Assembly (NCBI RefSeq): GCF_014650555.1
Contig: NZ_BMVE01000021.1
Location: forward strand, 24,044-88,043
DNA length: 64,000 nt
Source: Streptomyces goshikiensis
GTDB taxonomy: Bacteria; Actinomycetota; Actinomycetes; Streptomycetales; Streptomycetaceae
Direction of reading: 5' to 3'
Numbering within the stretch: position 1 is the stretch's first letter; each line of letters opens with the position of its first letter. The position numbers and the translations under genes are program-made. The notes under the pieces are model-generated. The model had not been told where the DNA came from and ran no database searches. It was given only the letters and a program-made list of their open reading frames with translations. Below are positions 8,019 to 14,826 of the stretch, in pieces.

Positions 8019-8033
8019 CCCGCGCCGATCAGA

Positions 8034-8047
8034 TACCCCCTGGGGTA
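8034..8047. promoter_or_regulatory. CsoR/CstR-type operator 3
   Basis: TACCCCCTGGGGTA, differing from operators 1 and 2 at one base, sits between the membrane rhodanese gene and the regulator gene. Its place implies that the regulator also has its own repressed promoter. A 12-codon ATG frame (8050-8088) lies between this site and the regulator, ending in a TGA that overlaps the GTG start. Confidence 0.78.
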
Positions 8048-8084
8048 CCATGAGGGTGACCGCGGACGAGGCCAGGAGGCAGCA

Positions 8085-8351
8085 GTGAAAGTCGACGACG
8101 ACGCAGTCAAGTCAGTCCTCAACCGCCTGCGCCGCGCCCAGGGGCAGCTCGCGGGCGTCATCGCCATGATCGAAGCCGGACGCGACTGCAAGGACGTCGT
8201 CACCCAGCTCGCCGCCGTCTCCAAAGCCCTGGACCGCGCCGGCTTCAAGATCGTGGCCAGCGGCATGCGTCAGTGCATGGCCAACGCCGACGAGAACCAG
8301 GCGCCCATGACCGAGGAAGAACTCGAAAAGCTCTTCCTCGCCCTCGCCTGA
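8085..8351 (+). CDS. CsoR/CstR-family (DUF156) repressor, likely persulfide-sensing
   Basis: An 88-residue all-helical DUF156 repressor. In copper sensor CsoR the metal ligands are Cys, His and Cys in a C...H-x3-C arrangement. Here Cys35 (GRDCKD) and Cys64 (MRQC) are present, but the position four before Cys64 is Gly60 instead of His. Two Cys without the His is the pattern of CstR-type persulfide sensors, which form di- or trisulfide bridges. The operon content (persulfide dioxygenase, rhodaneses, TauE) agrees. GTG start has AGGAGG 5 nt upstream. Expected to bind the three TACCCCC palindromes. Confidence 0.93.
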   Translation: MKVDDDAVKSVLNRLRRAQGQLAGVIAMIEAGRDCKDVVTQLAAVSKALDRAGFKIVASGMRQCMANADENQAPMTEEELEKLFLALA

Positions 8352-8555
8352 CCCGCGCACACCGAAACGGCCCGGTCCCGAATCCTTCGCGAACCCGCGC
8401 GTCCCGCGGAGGCCGATTCCGCTCTTGCGGTCCGGGCCGGCTGCTCCACGCCAGAAACCCGGGCCTGCCGCTCGTGGAGCGGGTGACCCGGGTGGACCGG
8501 CCGACGTCAGCCGGGTATGTCGTGCGACTCGGTGGTGCGGGGCGGTGAGCTCGCC

Positions 8556-8795
8556 TCAGTTGCCGATACCGGAGCTGCCGATGCCGGAGTTTCCGATGCC
8601 GTGGCTGCCGATGCCCGTGTTCGCGATGCCCGCGTTGCCCAGACCCCAGTTGGCGATGCCCGCGTTGCCGACGCCGTCGTTGAGCACGCCCGCGTTGCCG
8701 ATGCCGTCGTTCAGGGCGCCCGCGTTGCCGACTCCGTCGTTGAGCGCGCCCGCGTTGCCGACGCCCGAGTTCCCGAAGCCCGAGCTGCCCACGGA
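8556..8795 (-). repeat. 15-base tandem coding repeats (pentapeptide units)
   Basis: The 3' two thirds of the gene consist of imperfect 15-base units, many spelling GTCGGCAACGCGGGC or GCGCTCAACGACGGC on the coding strand. Unit boundaries follow the 5-residue protein repeat exactly, so this is a coding repeat and not a CRISPR or intergenic array. Confidence 0.8.
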
Positions 8796-8900
8796 CGGGC
8801 CCGGCCCCATGTCGTGGGCGCTGGCCGCGGTGGCGCCGCAGACAGCCAGCAGCCCCGCGGCACCGAGCGCGGCCGTCACGCGACGAAGAGTTGTGCTCAT
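8556..8900 (-). CDS. secreted pentapeptide-repeat (MPTR-like) protein
   Basis: A 114-residue exported protein. A signal peptide (MSTTLRRVTAALGAAGLLAV, cleavage after ASA) is followed by about 75 residues that are almost entirely a 5-residue repeat of form (V/I)-(G/A/L)-N-x-G, as in VGNAG-ALNDG-VGNAG-ALNDG-IGNAG. This matches the N-x-G-x-G-N-x-G pattern of the pentapeptide class typical of mycobacterial PPE-MPTR proteins, here without a PPE domain. A strong GGAGG lies about 7 nt before ATG 8900. Probably an extracellular beta-solenoid or surface protein; function unknown. Confidence 0.85.
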   Translation of the reverse strand: MSTTLRRVTAALGAAGLLAVCGATAASAHDMGPGPSVGSSGFGNSGVGNAGALNDGVGNAGALNDGIGNAGVLNDGVGNAGIANWGLGNAGIANTGIGSHGIGNSGIGSSGIGN

Positions 8901-9057
8901 CGTTACATACCTCCTATTTCGGGCATCCTTGCCTGCTATACCTAGCACGCGGCCATGCCCAATACGTGGAGGAGTGCCCCGAAGCGGTTGTGTCGCCCAG
9001 AGGCCCCGCCCAACGCCCGGGCGGCTGTGCGAGGGGCTTGCCCAGGGCTGTCCGGCT

Positions 9058-9095
9058 CAGATGCCCTCCGGCCGGTTGTGGCCGGGGGACATCTG
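9058..9095. terminator. hairpin terminator after darcynin gene
   Basis: A stem with outer arms CAGATG/CATCTG and an inner GC-rich part (TCCGGCC/GGCCGGG) lies 26 bases past the stop of the minus-strand gene at 9121. No U-tract, as is usual for actinobacterial terminators. Confidence 0.55.
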
Positions 9096-9120
9096 ACCGG
9101 TCGCTCGGGGGAGAGGTGTG

Positions 9121-9486
9121 TCAGGTGGTGATGGTGGCGACGGGTTCGAGGCCGTAGGTGCGGGCGTAGCCGTTCTCGGTGCCGACGATGAGGTCGACGA
9201 CCTCGAAGTAGCGGTCCCAGAAAGGGGTTTCGCGCAGTGCGTCGATGAGGAGCTGGTAGGCCCGGTGGTCGTCGGCCTCCCACACCCAGACGTCGGTGAC
9301 GCGCGCGGAGTAGAACTCGGTGTCGTAGAAGCGCGACCGGACGCCGGTGGTCTTGGCCTCGATGGCGGGCAGGACCTGGGTGGTGAAGGCGTCGACGCGC
9401 TGTTGGACGGTCATGGCGAGCCACTCGGGCGTGGTCTTGACGAGTATGAACGCCGTGACCGGAGGTGTGGTGTGTTCAGCGGACAT
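9121..9486 (-). CDS. darcynin-family protein
   Basis: A 121-residue soluble protein with the N-terminal signature TAFILVKTTPEWLAM and the WVWEADDHRAYQLLIDALRETPFW core typical of darcynin, a small ferredoxin-like (dimeric alpha/beta barrel) family of unknown function. TGGAG lies about 8 nt before ATG. It follows the NmrA-like gene by 73 bases in the same direction, so the two are likely co-transcribed. The length matches the family. Confidence 0.8.
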   Translation of the reverse strand: MSAEHTTPPVTAFILVKTTPEWLAMTVQQRVDAFTTQVLPAIEAKTTGVRSRFYDTEFYSARVTDVWVWEADDHRAYQLLIDALRETPFWDRYFEVVDLIVGTENGYARTYGLEPVATITT

Positions 9487-9559
9487 CAGGGTGTCTCCAA
9501 ACTGGCAGGTGGTTTTGGTGCGCCGGACCGCTGTGCGTTCCGGCGGCGGATGGTGCGCT

Positions 9560-10453
9560 TCAGGAGAGGACGGCGGGCTTGAGGGTCTCGGCGCACCACT
9601 GCTCGAAGCCGGTGGGGGAGGCGGTGTCCGGGGTGCGGGCGACGCCGGCGTCCAGGCCCTGGTCTTTGGCGCGCTTCATGTCGACGATTCCCTGGACGAA
9701 AGCCTCGTTGAGGCCGTAGCCGACGAGGGTGGTGTACATCTCGTCGAACGGCTGGCGTTCGTAGCGGACCGGGCGGCCGAACTGCTCGGTCATGATGCGT
9801 GCCAGGTCGTTGGGGGACACGTCCCGAGGCCCGAGGACCGGGACGTCGTCGATGCCGGTCCACGAGCGGTCCAGCAGCAGGCCGGCGGCGATGGCCGCGA
9901 TGTCGGCGACGGCGACGAGGGGGGCCTTGCGGTCGGCGTCGACTACGTCGGTGAAGACGCCCTTGTCGCGGATCGAGTCGGCTTCCTCCAGGAGGTTCTC
10001 GAAGAAGGACGGGTTGGCCAGGGCCCGGTAGGCGACGCCGGAAGCGGCGATGAGGTCGTCCATGGCGAGGGAGGCGCTGACCAGGCCGGCGCGGTCGGCG
10101 AGCGGGGTGCCGCGGCCGAGCGCGGAGACGCCGACGACATGGCCGACGCCGTGGGCGGCGCACGCCTTTGCGGCGGGACGGGTGAAACCGCTGAAGGCGT
10201 CCTCCGGGGGCAGCGAGGCGTCCGGGGGGACGAGCCAGAAGACGGCGTCGGCACCCTCGAAGGCCCGGTCGAGGACCTCGGCGTCGCCGTGTGAGCCGGT
10301 GATCACCTCGACGCGTCCGCGCGCCGCCTCCGGCAGCCGGGCCGGGTCGCGCACGATCACGCGCAGTTCCTCGCCCGCGGCGGGGGCGGACTTGAGGAGC
10401 CGGGAGAGCAGGGAACGGCCGATGTTCCCCGTGGGAGCGGTAATGACGATCAC
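9560..10453 (-). CDS. NmrA-like NAD(P)-binding protein (atypical SDR)
   Basis: A 297-residue atypical SDR. The nucleotide-binding motif TAPTGNIGRSLL opens the protein. FWLVPPDAS and VVGVSALGRGTP are typical of NmrA/SDR_a5 proteins that bind NAD(P)H, often without the classical YxxxK pair. The start is GTG 10453, directly before the first beta strand (IVITAPTG), with a GAGG-like element 5-8 nt upstream. Likely substrate: a quinone or other small redox-active molecule (inference from relatives). Probably an operon with the darcynin gene. Confidence 0.88.
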   Translation of the reverse strand: MIVITAPTGNIGRSLLSRLLKSAPAAGEELRVIVRDPARLPEAARGRVEVITGSHGDAEVLDRAFEGADAVFWLVPPDASLPPEDAFSGFTRPAAKACAAHGVGHVVGVSALGRGTPLADRAGLVSASLAMDDLIAASGVAYRALANPSFFENLLEEADSIRDKGVFTDVVDADRKAPLVAVADIAAIAAGLLLDRSWTGIDDVPVLGPRDVSPNDLARIMTEQFGRPVRYERQPFDEMYTTLVGYGLNEAFVQGIVDMKRAKDQGLDAGVARTPDTASPTGFEQWCAETLKPAVLS

Positions 10454-10969
10454 GAAAACCTCGCAGGTCGTGCTGGTCGGTACGCCCTCATCCTGCGGAG
10501 GAACCCAGTGCTGCCACAATGGAAACTTCGGCACGGAATCATTGCCTGAAGTGGAATGATGCTGGTGAGCAGCCCGGATTCGCCGTTGCGCGCGCGGCGG
10601 ATGGCGCGCCACGTGGGGGGCGCGAATGCATGGGGACGTCGAACTCGGGCCGCTCTACGGCTGGTTGTCCCTGCCGTTCCGCCTCCTGGTCGGCCCGATG
10701 ATCGCCCTCGGGATGCGGTAGTCGGTCGTTGCCCGGGGAGGTGTCGAAGCCTCAGGTCGTGACGTTCCCGGGGGCGCTCCCGTCGTCCGCGGCCCCCCTC
10801 CTGCGTACGGCGGTCGCCGCTGCGGGGTTGGCGTTCCGTACGGTCGGCATAGGTGGGGCCGCGCACGGCGGCATGTTCCTGATCCTTCCCGGCATCACCG
10901 CGGGCGTGGTCCTGGCCTGCGAGGCATCGGCCGTGGCGCCGTCGCCGCTGATCGCGCAGGCCACCCGTT
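10454..10969. other. gene-poor interval upstream of the NmrA-like gene
   Basis: About 515 bases. Promoter-proximal DNA of the minus-strand NmrA gene contains the inverted repeat ATCATT-N11-AATGAT near 10535-10560. A 31-codon ATG frame at 10626-10721 (ending FRLLVGPMIALGMR) is hydrophobic but unsupported, and may be a relic. Longer frames here have composition unlike real genes. No other feature is seen. Confidence 0.4.
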
Positions 10970-11266
10970 CTAGAAGACCCCTCCGGGTTCCCCTGCCTTG
11001 CGGCCACGCTCGTCGGGGGGCGCCGCGGGGGTGGCTCCGTAGGTGTACGCGCTGCGGATGTGCCCGTCGCGGGCGTGGACGATGACCTGCGCGGGCTGGT
11101 GCTCCTTGGCGTGGCGTCGTGCGCCGTCGATCGCATCCTTCTGCGTCCGGTGCGGCTCGTGCAGGAGCCGACGTCCTTCTCTGCCCTCGACCTGCCACTT
11201 CACGCCCGCGGCCGCCGCGTGCTCGCTGGACGGTGAGACGTGGTAGACGGTCCGTTTCGCTGCCAT
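10970..11266 (-). CDS. DUF2188 protein
   Basis: A 98-residue basic protein. It has the DUF2188 layout: YHVSPSSE at the start, W-x-VEGREGRRLLHE, TQKDAIDGARRHAKE, and the closing VIVHARDGHIRSAYTYG. Function of the family is unknown. AAGGA lies about 8 nt ahead of ATG 11266. The C-terminal extension (about 20 residues) is proline-rich. Confidence 0.85.
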   Translation of the reverse strand: MAAKRTVYHVSPSSEHAAAAGVKWQVEGREGRRLLHEPHRTQKDAIDGARRHAKEHQPAQVIVHARDGHIRSAYTYGATPAAPPDERGRKAGEPGGVF

Positions 11267-11533
11267 GGTCCTTCTCCTCGACTGTCAGGCAGACTCCGTG
11301 ACCGGCCTGCCGGGTCTCTTCGAGGCCGCCTTGTCGTCTTCTCGCTCGACCGTCTCGATCCCGCCGCCGCTGGTACCACCGCGTCGCCTACATGGAGTAT
11401 TCCCGCTCGTCCCTCCGGGGACACCAGCTCGGGGACACCGCCGGGGCCCTGGCCGGTAATCGATTGGTTACTCCTGGTCGTCGGTGGGGAAGATCGACTA
11501 CGCCCGATCCGAGCACGACAGAAGGAGACCCTC

Positions 11534-11707
11534 GTGTCCGACGACCAGCCCACCGAGCCCACCGTCGACGAGGCCGACACCCAGCAGGCAGCCGCCAAGG
11601 CGGGCCGGCAGGGCCACCAGACTCTCGGCAAGAAGACCATCAAGGGGCAGGTCATCACCCACACGATCGTCAAGCCGCTGCCGGGCGGGGGACAGACCGA
11701 GGGGTGA
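11534..11707 (+). CDS. small hydrophilic protein, 57 aa, hypothetical
   Basis: GTG 11534 is preceded by AAGGAG at 7 nt spacing. The product is acidic at its N-terminus (SDDQPTEPTVDEADTQQ) and basic in the middle (LGKKTIKGQ), ending VKPLPGGGQTEG. It appears largely disordered. No family recognised, but the strong ribosome binding site and codon pattern support a real gene. Confidence 0.6.
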   Translation: MSDDQPTEPTVDEADTQQAAAKAGRQGHQTLGKKTIKGQVITHTIVKPLPGGGQTEG

Positions 11708-11953
11708 CCTGCTGCGGCGCCCCGACCGGCCTGAGGTAGGGGAACTGGGTGACTTCGCCCGTGTGCCCGCGAGCCTGGCGGCCAGGACCACTGCCTACGC
11801 GGCATCGAACGGTAGCGTGCGGCCGGTGGGCTGCTTGCAGACGTCGCAGCGGTTGAGCCGCATTGCGTTGCCCGCGTAACTCGGCCCGGGCGGCAAGCGG
11901 GAAGCCGTGGTGGCCCGCCTTCCGGGTAGCACTGTCATCTTGGGTGAGGGGCG

Positions 11954-12973
11954 ATGATCGTATCGGTGGTGTCGATGCCGGAGGGTGTCGTCGCTCGGGC
12001 AGCGTTGCCCGAGGCCAGGGAGCGTCTAGCAGCCCCCGACTTCGTGATCGTGGACATCGACGAAGGAGACGACCCCCCGTCCGACGAGCAACCGCTCGCC
12101 CGTCTGCTGGGACTGGATGACAAGACGTGGGATTGGCTCGGCAGGCAGTACGAGCCGGTACGGGCCGACTACCACGCGGGAGCTGTCGGGTGTGTCGTGC
12201 CGGTGATCGACGGCAGTCACATCAAACACATCCACGTCTACGCCAGCGAACGCCACCTCGTCACGATCCACCACGGGCCCGTCGGGCTGATCGAGGACTT
12301 CATCGGACGGCTGCCTGAGGACATGCCCTCCGACGGGACGACGGCGGTCTTCCTCTTTCTGCACGGTGTATTGGAGGCCTTTCGCAGGGCCACCGCCCAA
12401 GCGCTCCTGGACGTGGGGGAGGTTGAGGAGGCGATGTTCGAGGGGCGGACATCGCAGCACGTCCAACAACTGGCCCACCTGCGACGGCGCGCGTCCCAGC
12501 TGCACCGTGCGTTCCTTCCCTACGCCGCGGTCGCGCAGGAGTTCCTCACCCACCGCAGGATGGCGAACCCCGGCATCTCGGAGGAACGGCGGGTGCTGAA
12601 CCGTACACACGAGAGCACCGTGCAGCTGGTGATGATGGAAATCAACTCCCTGCGGGACGAGACCAGACGGGCCGCCGACACCTACTCCTCCCTCGTCGCC
12701 GAGCAGCAGAACCTCGTGATCAACAAACTCGCGGTCGCCTCCGTCATCTTCTTGCCGCTGTCGTTCCTGACGGGCTTCTTCGGCATGAACTTCACCTACC
12801 TCAGCAACCACTTGGCGAGCGAGAAGACCTTCCTGTGGTTCGGCATCGGCATGCAAGTGTGCGCTCTGTTCGGGGCCATGTACGTCGTGCTGTACCGGAC
12901 GCACTGGCGCCAGCTCCGGGACGGCGGGACCCAGGATGCCGCCGCCGGCCGCGAACAGTCGGACCGATCCTGA
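11954..12973 (+). CDS. corA: CorA-family divalent cation channel
   Basis: A 339-residue CorA/2-TM-GxN protein for Mg2+ or related divalent cations, acting at the cytoplasmic membrane. A cytoplasmic alpha/beta domain (residues 1-140) precedes long stalk helices (about 140-260). The first transmembrane helix is IFLPLSFLTGFFGMNF with the diagnostic GMN filter near residue 277, and the second helix is FGIGMQVCALFGAMYVVLY. The tail is basic then polar. Start ATG 11954 follows GGTGAGGGG. Length is typical. It appears to be transcribed alone, tail to tail with the broken regulator gene. Confidence 0.9.
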   Translation: MIVSVVSMPEGVVARAALPEARERLAAPDFVIVDIDEGDDPPSDEQPLARLLGLDDKTWDWLGRQYEPVRADYHAGAVGCVVPVIDGSHIKHIHVYASERHLVTIHHGPVGLIEDFIGRLPEDMPSDGTTAVFLFLHGVLEAFRRATAQALLDVGEVEEAMFEGRTSQHVQQLAHLRRRASQLHRAFLPYAAVAQEFLTHRRMANPGISEERRVLNRTHESTVQLVMMEINSLRDETRRAADTYSSLVAEQQNLVINKLAVASVIFLPLSFLTGFFGMNFTYLSNHLASEKTFLWFGIGMQVCALFGAMYVVLYRTHWRQLRDGGTQDAAAGREQSDRS

Positions 12974-12994
12974 CTCAAGGCTGAGGTCAAGACG

Positions 12995-13196
12995 TCAGGT
13001 GCCGCGTTGGTCGCGGTCGGCCCAGCTCGCCGCGGCATCCCGGGCGGTTTCGATCAGGCCGCTCTCCCAGCCCGAGGGCTCCTCACGGGTCTGTCGTAGG
13101 CACAGCAGGGCCGCGAGCGCGGCCTCGTTCAGGCGTTCACGGAGAGCCTCCAGAGCCGCTGCGGCGGCGGTAAGGGCGGTGTCTGGGCTGTGTCAT
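12995..13196 (-). pseudogene. frameshifted and truncated Hsp18/RheA-type regulator
   Basis: Divergent from the Hsp20 gene. From ATG 13196 the frame reads MTQP, then hits a stop. Removing one A in the run CCCAGACACC restores MTQPDTALTAAAAALEAL, then LRERLNEAALAALLCLRQTR and LIETARDAAASWADRDQRGT before a stop at 12995. In intact relatives the ASWA segment continues into a helix-turn-helix of the form LAPxLGVxSRQAAERRY, which is absent here. So the gene has both a 5' frameshift and a lost DNA-binding 3' end. The frameshift could be a sequencing error, but the 3' truncation could not. Confidence 0.7.
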
Positions 13197-13209
13197 GTTC
13201 CGGATGACA
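13191..13209. promoter_or_regulatory. RheA-type operator O1
   Basis: TGTCATGTTCCGGATGACA matches the published RheA site TGTCATC-N5-GATGACA with one mismatch. It covers the start codon of the broken regulator, fitting autoregulation. Confidence 0.75.
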
Positions 13210-13216
13210 TCTCCCA

Positions 13217-13235
13217 TGTCAGCGTTTAGGTGACA
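13217..13235. promoter_or_regulatory. RheA-type operator O2 (weaker)
   Basis: TGTCAGCGTTTAGGTGACA matches TGTCATC-N5-GATGACA with two mismatches. It begins exactly 26 bases after O1 and 26 bases before O3. Confidence 0.6.
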
Positions 13236-13241
13236 TCGTGG

Positions 13242-13270
13242 TTGTCATCGTTTCGATGACATGCTACAAC
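13242..13270 (+). promoter_or_regulatory. Hsp20 promoter overlapping operator O3
   Basis: A -35 TTGTCA (13242-13247) and -10 TACAAC (13265-13270) are separated by 17 bases, fitting a vegetative sigma factor promoter. The -35 and spacer are covered by operator O3. Confidence 0.65.
13243..13261. promoter_or_regulatory. RheA-type operator O3 (perfect)
   Basis: TGTCATCGTTTCGATGACA is an exact TGTCATC-N5-GATGACA inverted repeat, the sequence established for the RheA repressor of hsp18 in Streptomyces albus. Confidence 0.85.
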
Positions 13271-13328
13271 GGATGCACGTTGAAGCGCATTGGCAGTTTC
13301 TGCCTGAGCCAACTGGAGGTGTTTCGCG

Positions 13329-13763
13329 ATGTTGATGCGCACTGACCCGTTTCGCGAGATGGACCGGATCGTCCAGCAGCTGTCGGGTACGTCCGGGACC
13401 TGGTCGAAGCCGTCCGTCATGCCGATGGACGCCTATCGCGAGGGCGAGGAGTACGTGATCGCCTTCGATCTCCCCGGCGTGACGCCGGAGGCGATCGACA
13501 TCGACGTCGAGCGGAACATGCTGACCGTGAAGGCGGAGCGGCGCCCTGCGGCGAAGAACGACACCGTGCAGATGGAGCTTTCCGAGCGGCCCCTCGGTGT
13601 CTTCTCCCGCCAGGTCATGCTGGCCGACACCCTCGACACCGAACGCATCGAAGCCGACTACGAAGCGGGTGTCCTGACCCTGCGGATCCCGATCGCCGAG
13701 CGCGCCAAGCCCCGCAAGATCAGCATCGGCAGCACCGGCGGCCGCAAGCAGATCTCCGGCTGA
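13329..13763 (+). CDS. hsp18: Hsp20/alpha-crystallin small heat-shock protein (Hsp18-like)
   Basis: A 144-residue small heat-shock protein, an ATP-independent holdase that binds unfolding proteins as oligomers. The N-terminus MLMRTDPFREMDRIVQQL is typical. The alpha-crystallin domain runs from about residue 33 to 125: EEYVIAFDLPGVTPEAIDIDVE, LTVKAERR, and the conserved closing GVLTLRIPIAE. A short KPRKISIG tail could carry the I-x-I/V inter-subunit motif (ISIG). GGAGG lies 11 nt before ATG. The three RheA-type operators and the promoter at 13242-13270 predict heat induction. Since the adjacent regulator gene is broken, the gene may be constitutive unless another RheA copy exists. Confidence 0.93.
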   Translation: MLMRTDPFREMDRIVQQLSGTSGTWSKPSVMPMDAYREGEEYVIAFDLPGVTPEAIDIDVERNMLTVKAERRPAAKNDTVQMELSERPLGVFSRQVMLADTLDTERIEADYEAGVLTLRIPIAERAKPRKISIGSTGGRKQISG

Positions 13764-13784
13764 GTCCTCCCGCACCAGCCGGCC

Positions 13785-13831
13785 GCGGAGGGCGGCACGA
13801 GCCGACCCCCCTCCGGCGCCCCGCCCTCCGC
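13785..13831. terminator. hairpin between Hsp20 and DUF2267 genes
   Basis: Eleven-base perfect arms GCGGAGGGCGG and CCGCCCTCCGC with a 25-base loop. It lies 21 bases past the Hsp20 stop and just before the next ribosome binding site, so it may end or attenuate the transcript. Confidence 0.5.
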
Positions 13832-13858
13832 ACCCCTTCTCTCTCCGGAGGTGACGTG

Positions 13859-14254
13859 ATGTCGATGCGCAGGGAGTCGTTCCTTGCCCACGTCCAGGAA
13901 CGCGGCGAGTACGAGACCAGGGAAGAGGCCGATCGCGTTGCCCGCGTCGTCCTCGCCCTGCTGGGCGCACATCTGGTCGGCAGCGTGCGGGCCGAGCTCG
14001 CCGGCCGCCTCCCCGAGACGTACGCCCTCATCCTCCTGAACCCGTTGCAGGCCGCGGAGCCGCTCTCGCCGGACCGGTTCGTCCGCGCGGCCGCGGCCTG
14101 GATCGAGGGCGCCACCGAGAAGACGGCCCTGTGGGACATCGGCGCGGTGCTCTCGACCGTGGCCGCCGCCGCGGGCGATGCCCTCACCAGCGAGGTCCTC
14201 CTCCAACTCCCGCACGGCTACGACCTCCTCTTCGGCCACCCCCAGCCCACCTGA
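13859..14254 (+). CDS. DUF2267 protein A
   Basis: A 131-residue helical protein of the DUF2267 family, function unknown. Family traits: FLAHVQERGEYETREEADRVARVVLALLGAHL near the start and LPETYALILLN in the middle. ATG 13859 is preferred over the GTG three bases earlier because CCGGAGG is then 7 nt away. A paralogue with the same layout follows directly. Their position behind an Hsp20 gene suggests a stress link; that is inference. Confidence 0.85.
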   Translation: MSMRRESFLAHVQERGEYETREEADRVARVVLALLGAHLVGSVRAELAGRLPETYALILLNPLQAAEPLSPDRFVRAAAAWIEGATEKTALWDIGAVLSTVAAAAGDALTSEVLLQLPHGYDLLFGHPQPT

Positions 14255-14304
14255 CCACCAAGCCCGAAAACCGGATCCCTCGCAGAGAAAGGGCAACCGC
14301 AGCC

Positions 14305-14751
14305 ATGTACGACCAGCCTCGCGCGAACGCGTCCACGACGGCCATGACGTTCGACCGGATGCTGGAACGCGTGCGCTACGAAGGCGCCTACCCCACCCGC
14401 GAACGCGCCGCGGAAGCCGTCCACCACGTCCTGGCCGCCCTCGGCCGCCAGCTCACCGGAGACGAACGAGCCGACCTCGCCCAGTGCCTGCCCGTCGAGG
14501 CGGCCCTCACCCTGACCGCACAGATCCCCGACACCCGACACCTCACCGGCTGGGGCTTCGTCAAGGACCTGGCCGCACGCACCGGCGCCACCCCCGCCAC
14601 CGCCCGATGGGACACCGGCGCCGTCCTCGCCACCGTCGCCCGCCTCGCCGGACCCGACCTCCTCGCCCGCATCCTGCGCCGACTCCCCGACGGCTACGCC
14701 CTCCTCTTCGGCCAGGCCGAACTGCGCCGGCCGGAGCCCGCCCCCGCCTGA
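14305..14751 (+). CDS. DUF2267 protein B
   Basis: A 148-residue paralogue of the preceding gene: MLERVRYEGAYPTRERAAEA corresponds to FLAHVQERGEYETREEADRV, and ARWDTGAVLATVARLAG to TALWDIGAVLSTVAAAAG. Both end with a GY-x-LLFG motif. It carries an extra polar N-terminus of about 14 residues. AGAAAGGG lies about 12 nt before ATG 14305. The 50-base gap after gene A suggests one transcript. Tandem duplication is the simplest explanation. Confidence 0.83.
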   Translation: MYDQPRANASTTAMTFDRMLERVRYEGAYPTRERAAEAVHHVLAALGRQLTGDERADLAQCLPVEAALTLTAQIPDTRHLTGWGFVKDLAARTGATPATARWDTGAVLATVARLAGPDLLARILRRLPDGYALLFGQAELRRPEPAPA

Positions 14752-14826
14752 CCCGGCCACTGAGCGCGGTGTTCGATGTGCCCCGGGGTGCCGGAGTGGT
14801 GGGTGGAGCCTGAGAGACTGCTCGGT

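Noticed and set aside
8556..8795. PE/PPE protein
   Set aside because: The repeat is MPTR-like but there is no PE or PPE domain; a signal peptide is present instead.
10729..11085. 118-codon plus-strand frame with a hydrophobic middle
   Set aside because: Antisense to the DUF2188 gene at its end; no conserved motif and no convincing start signal.
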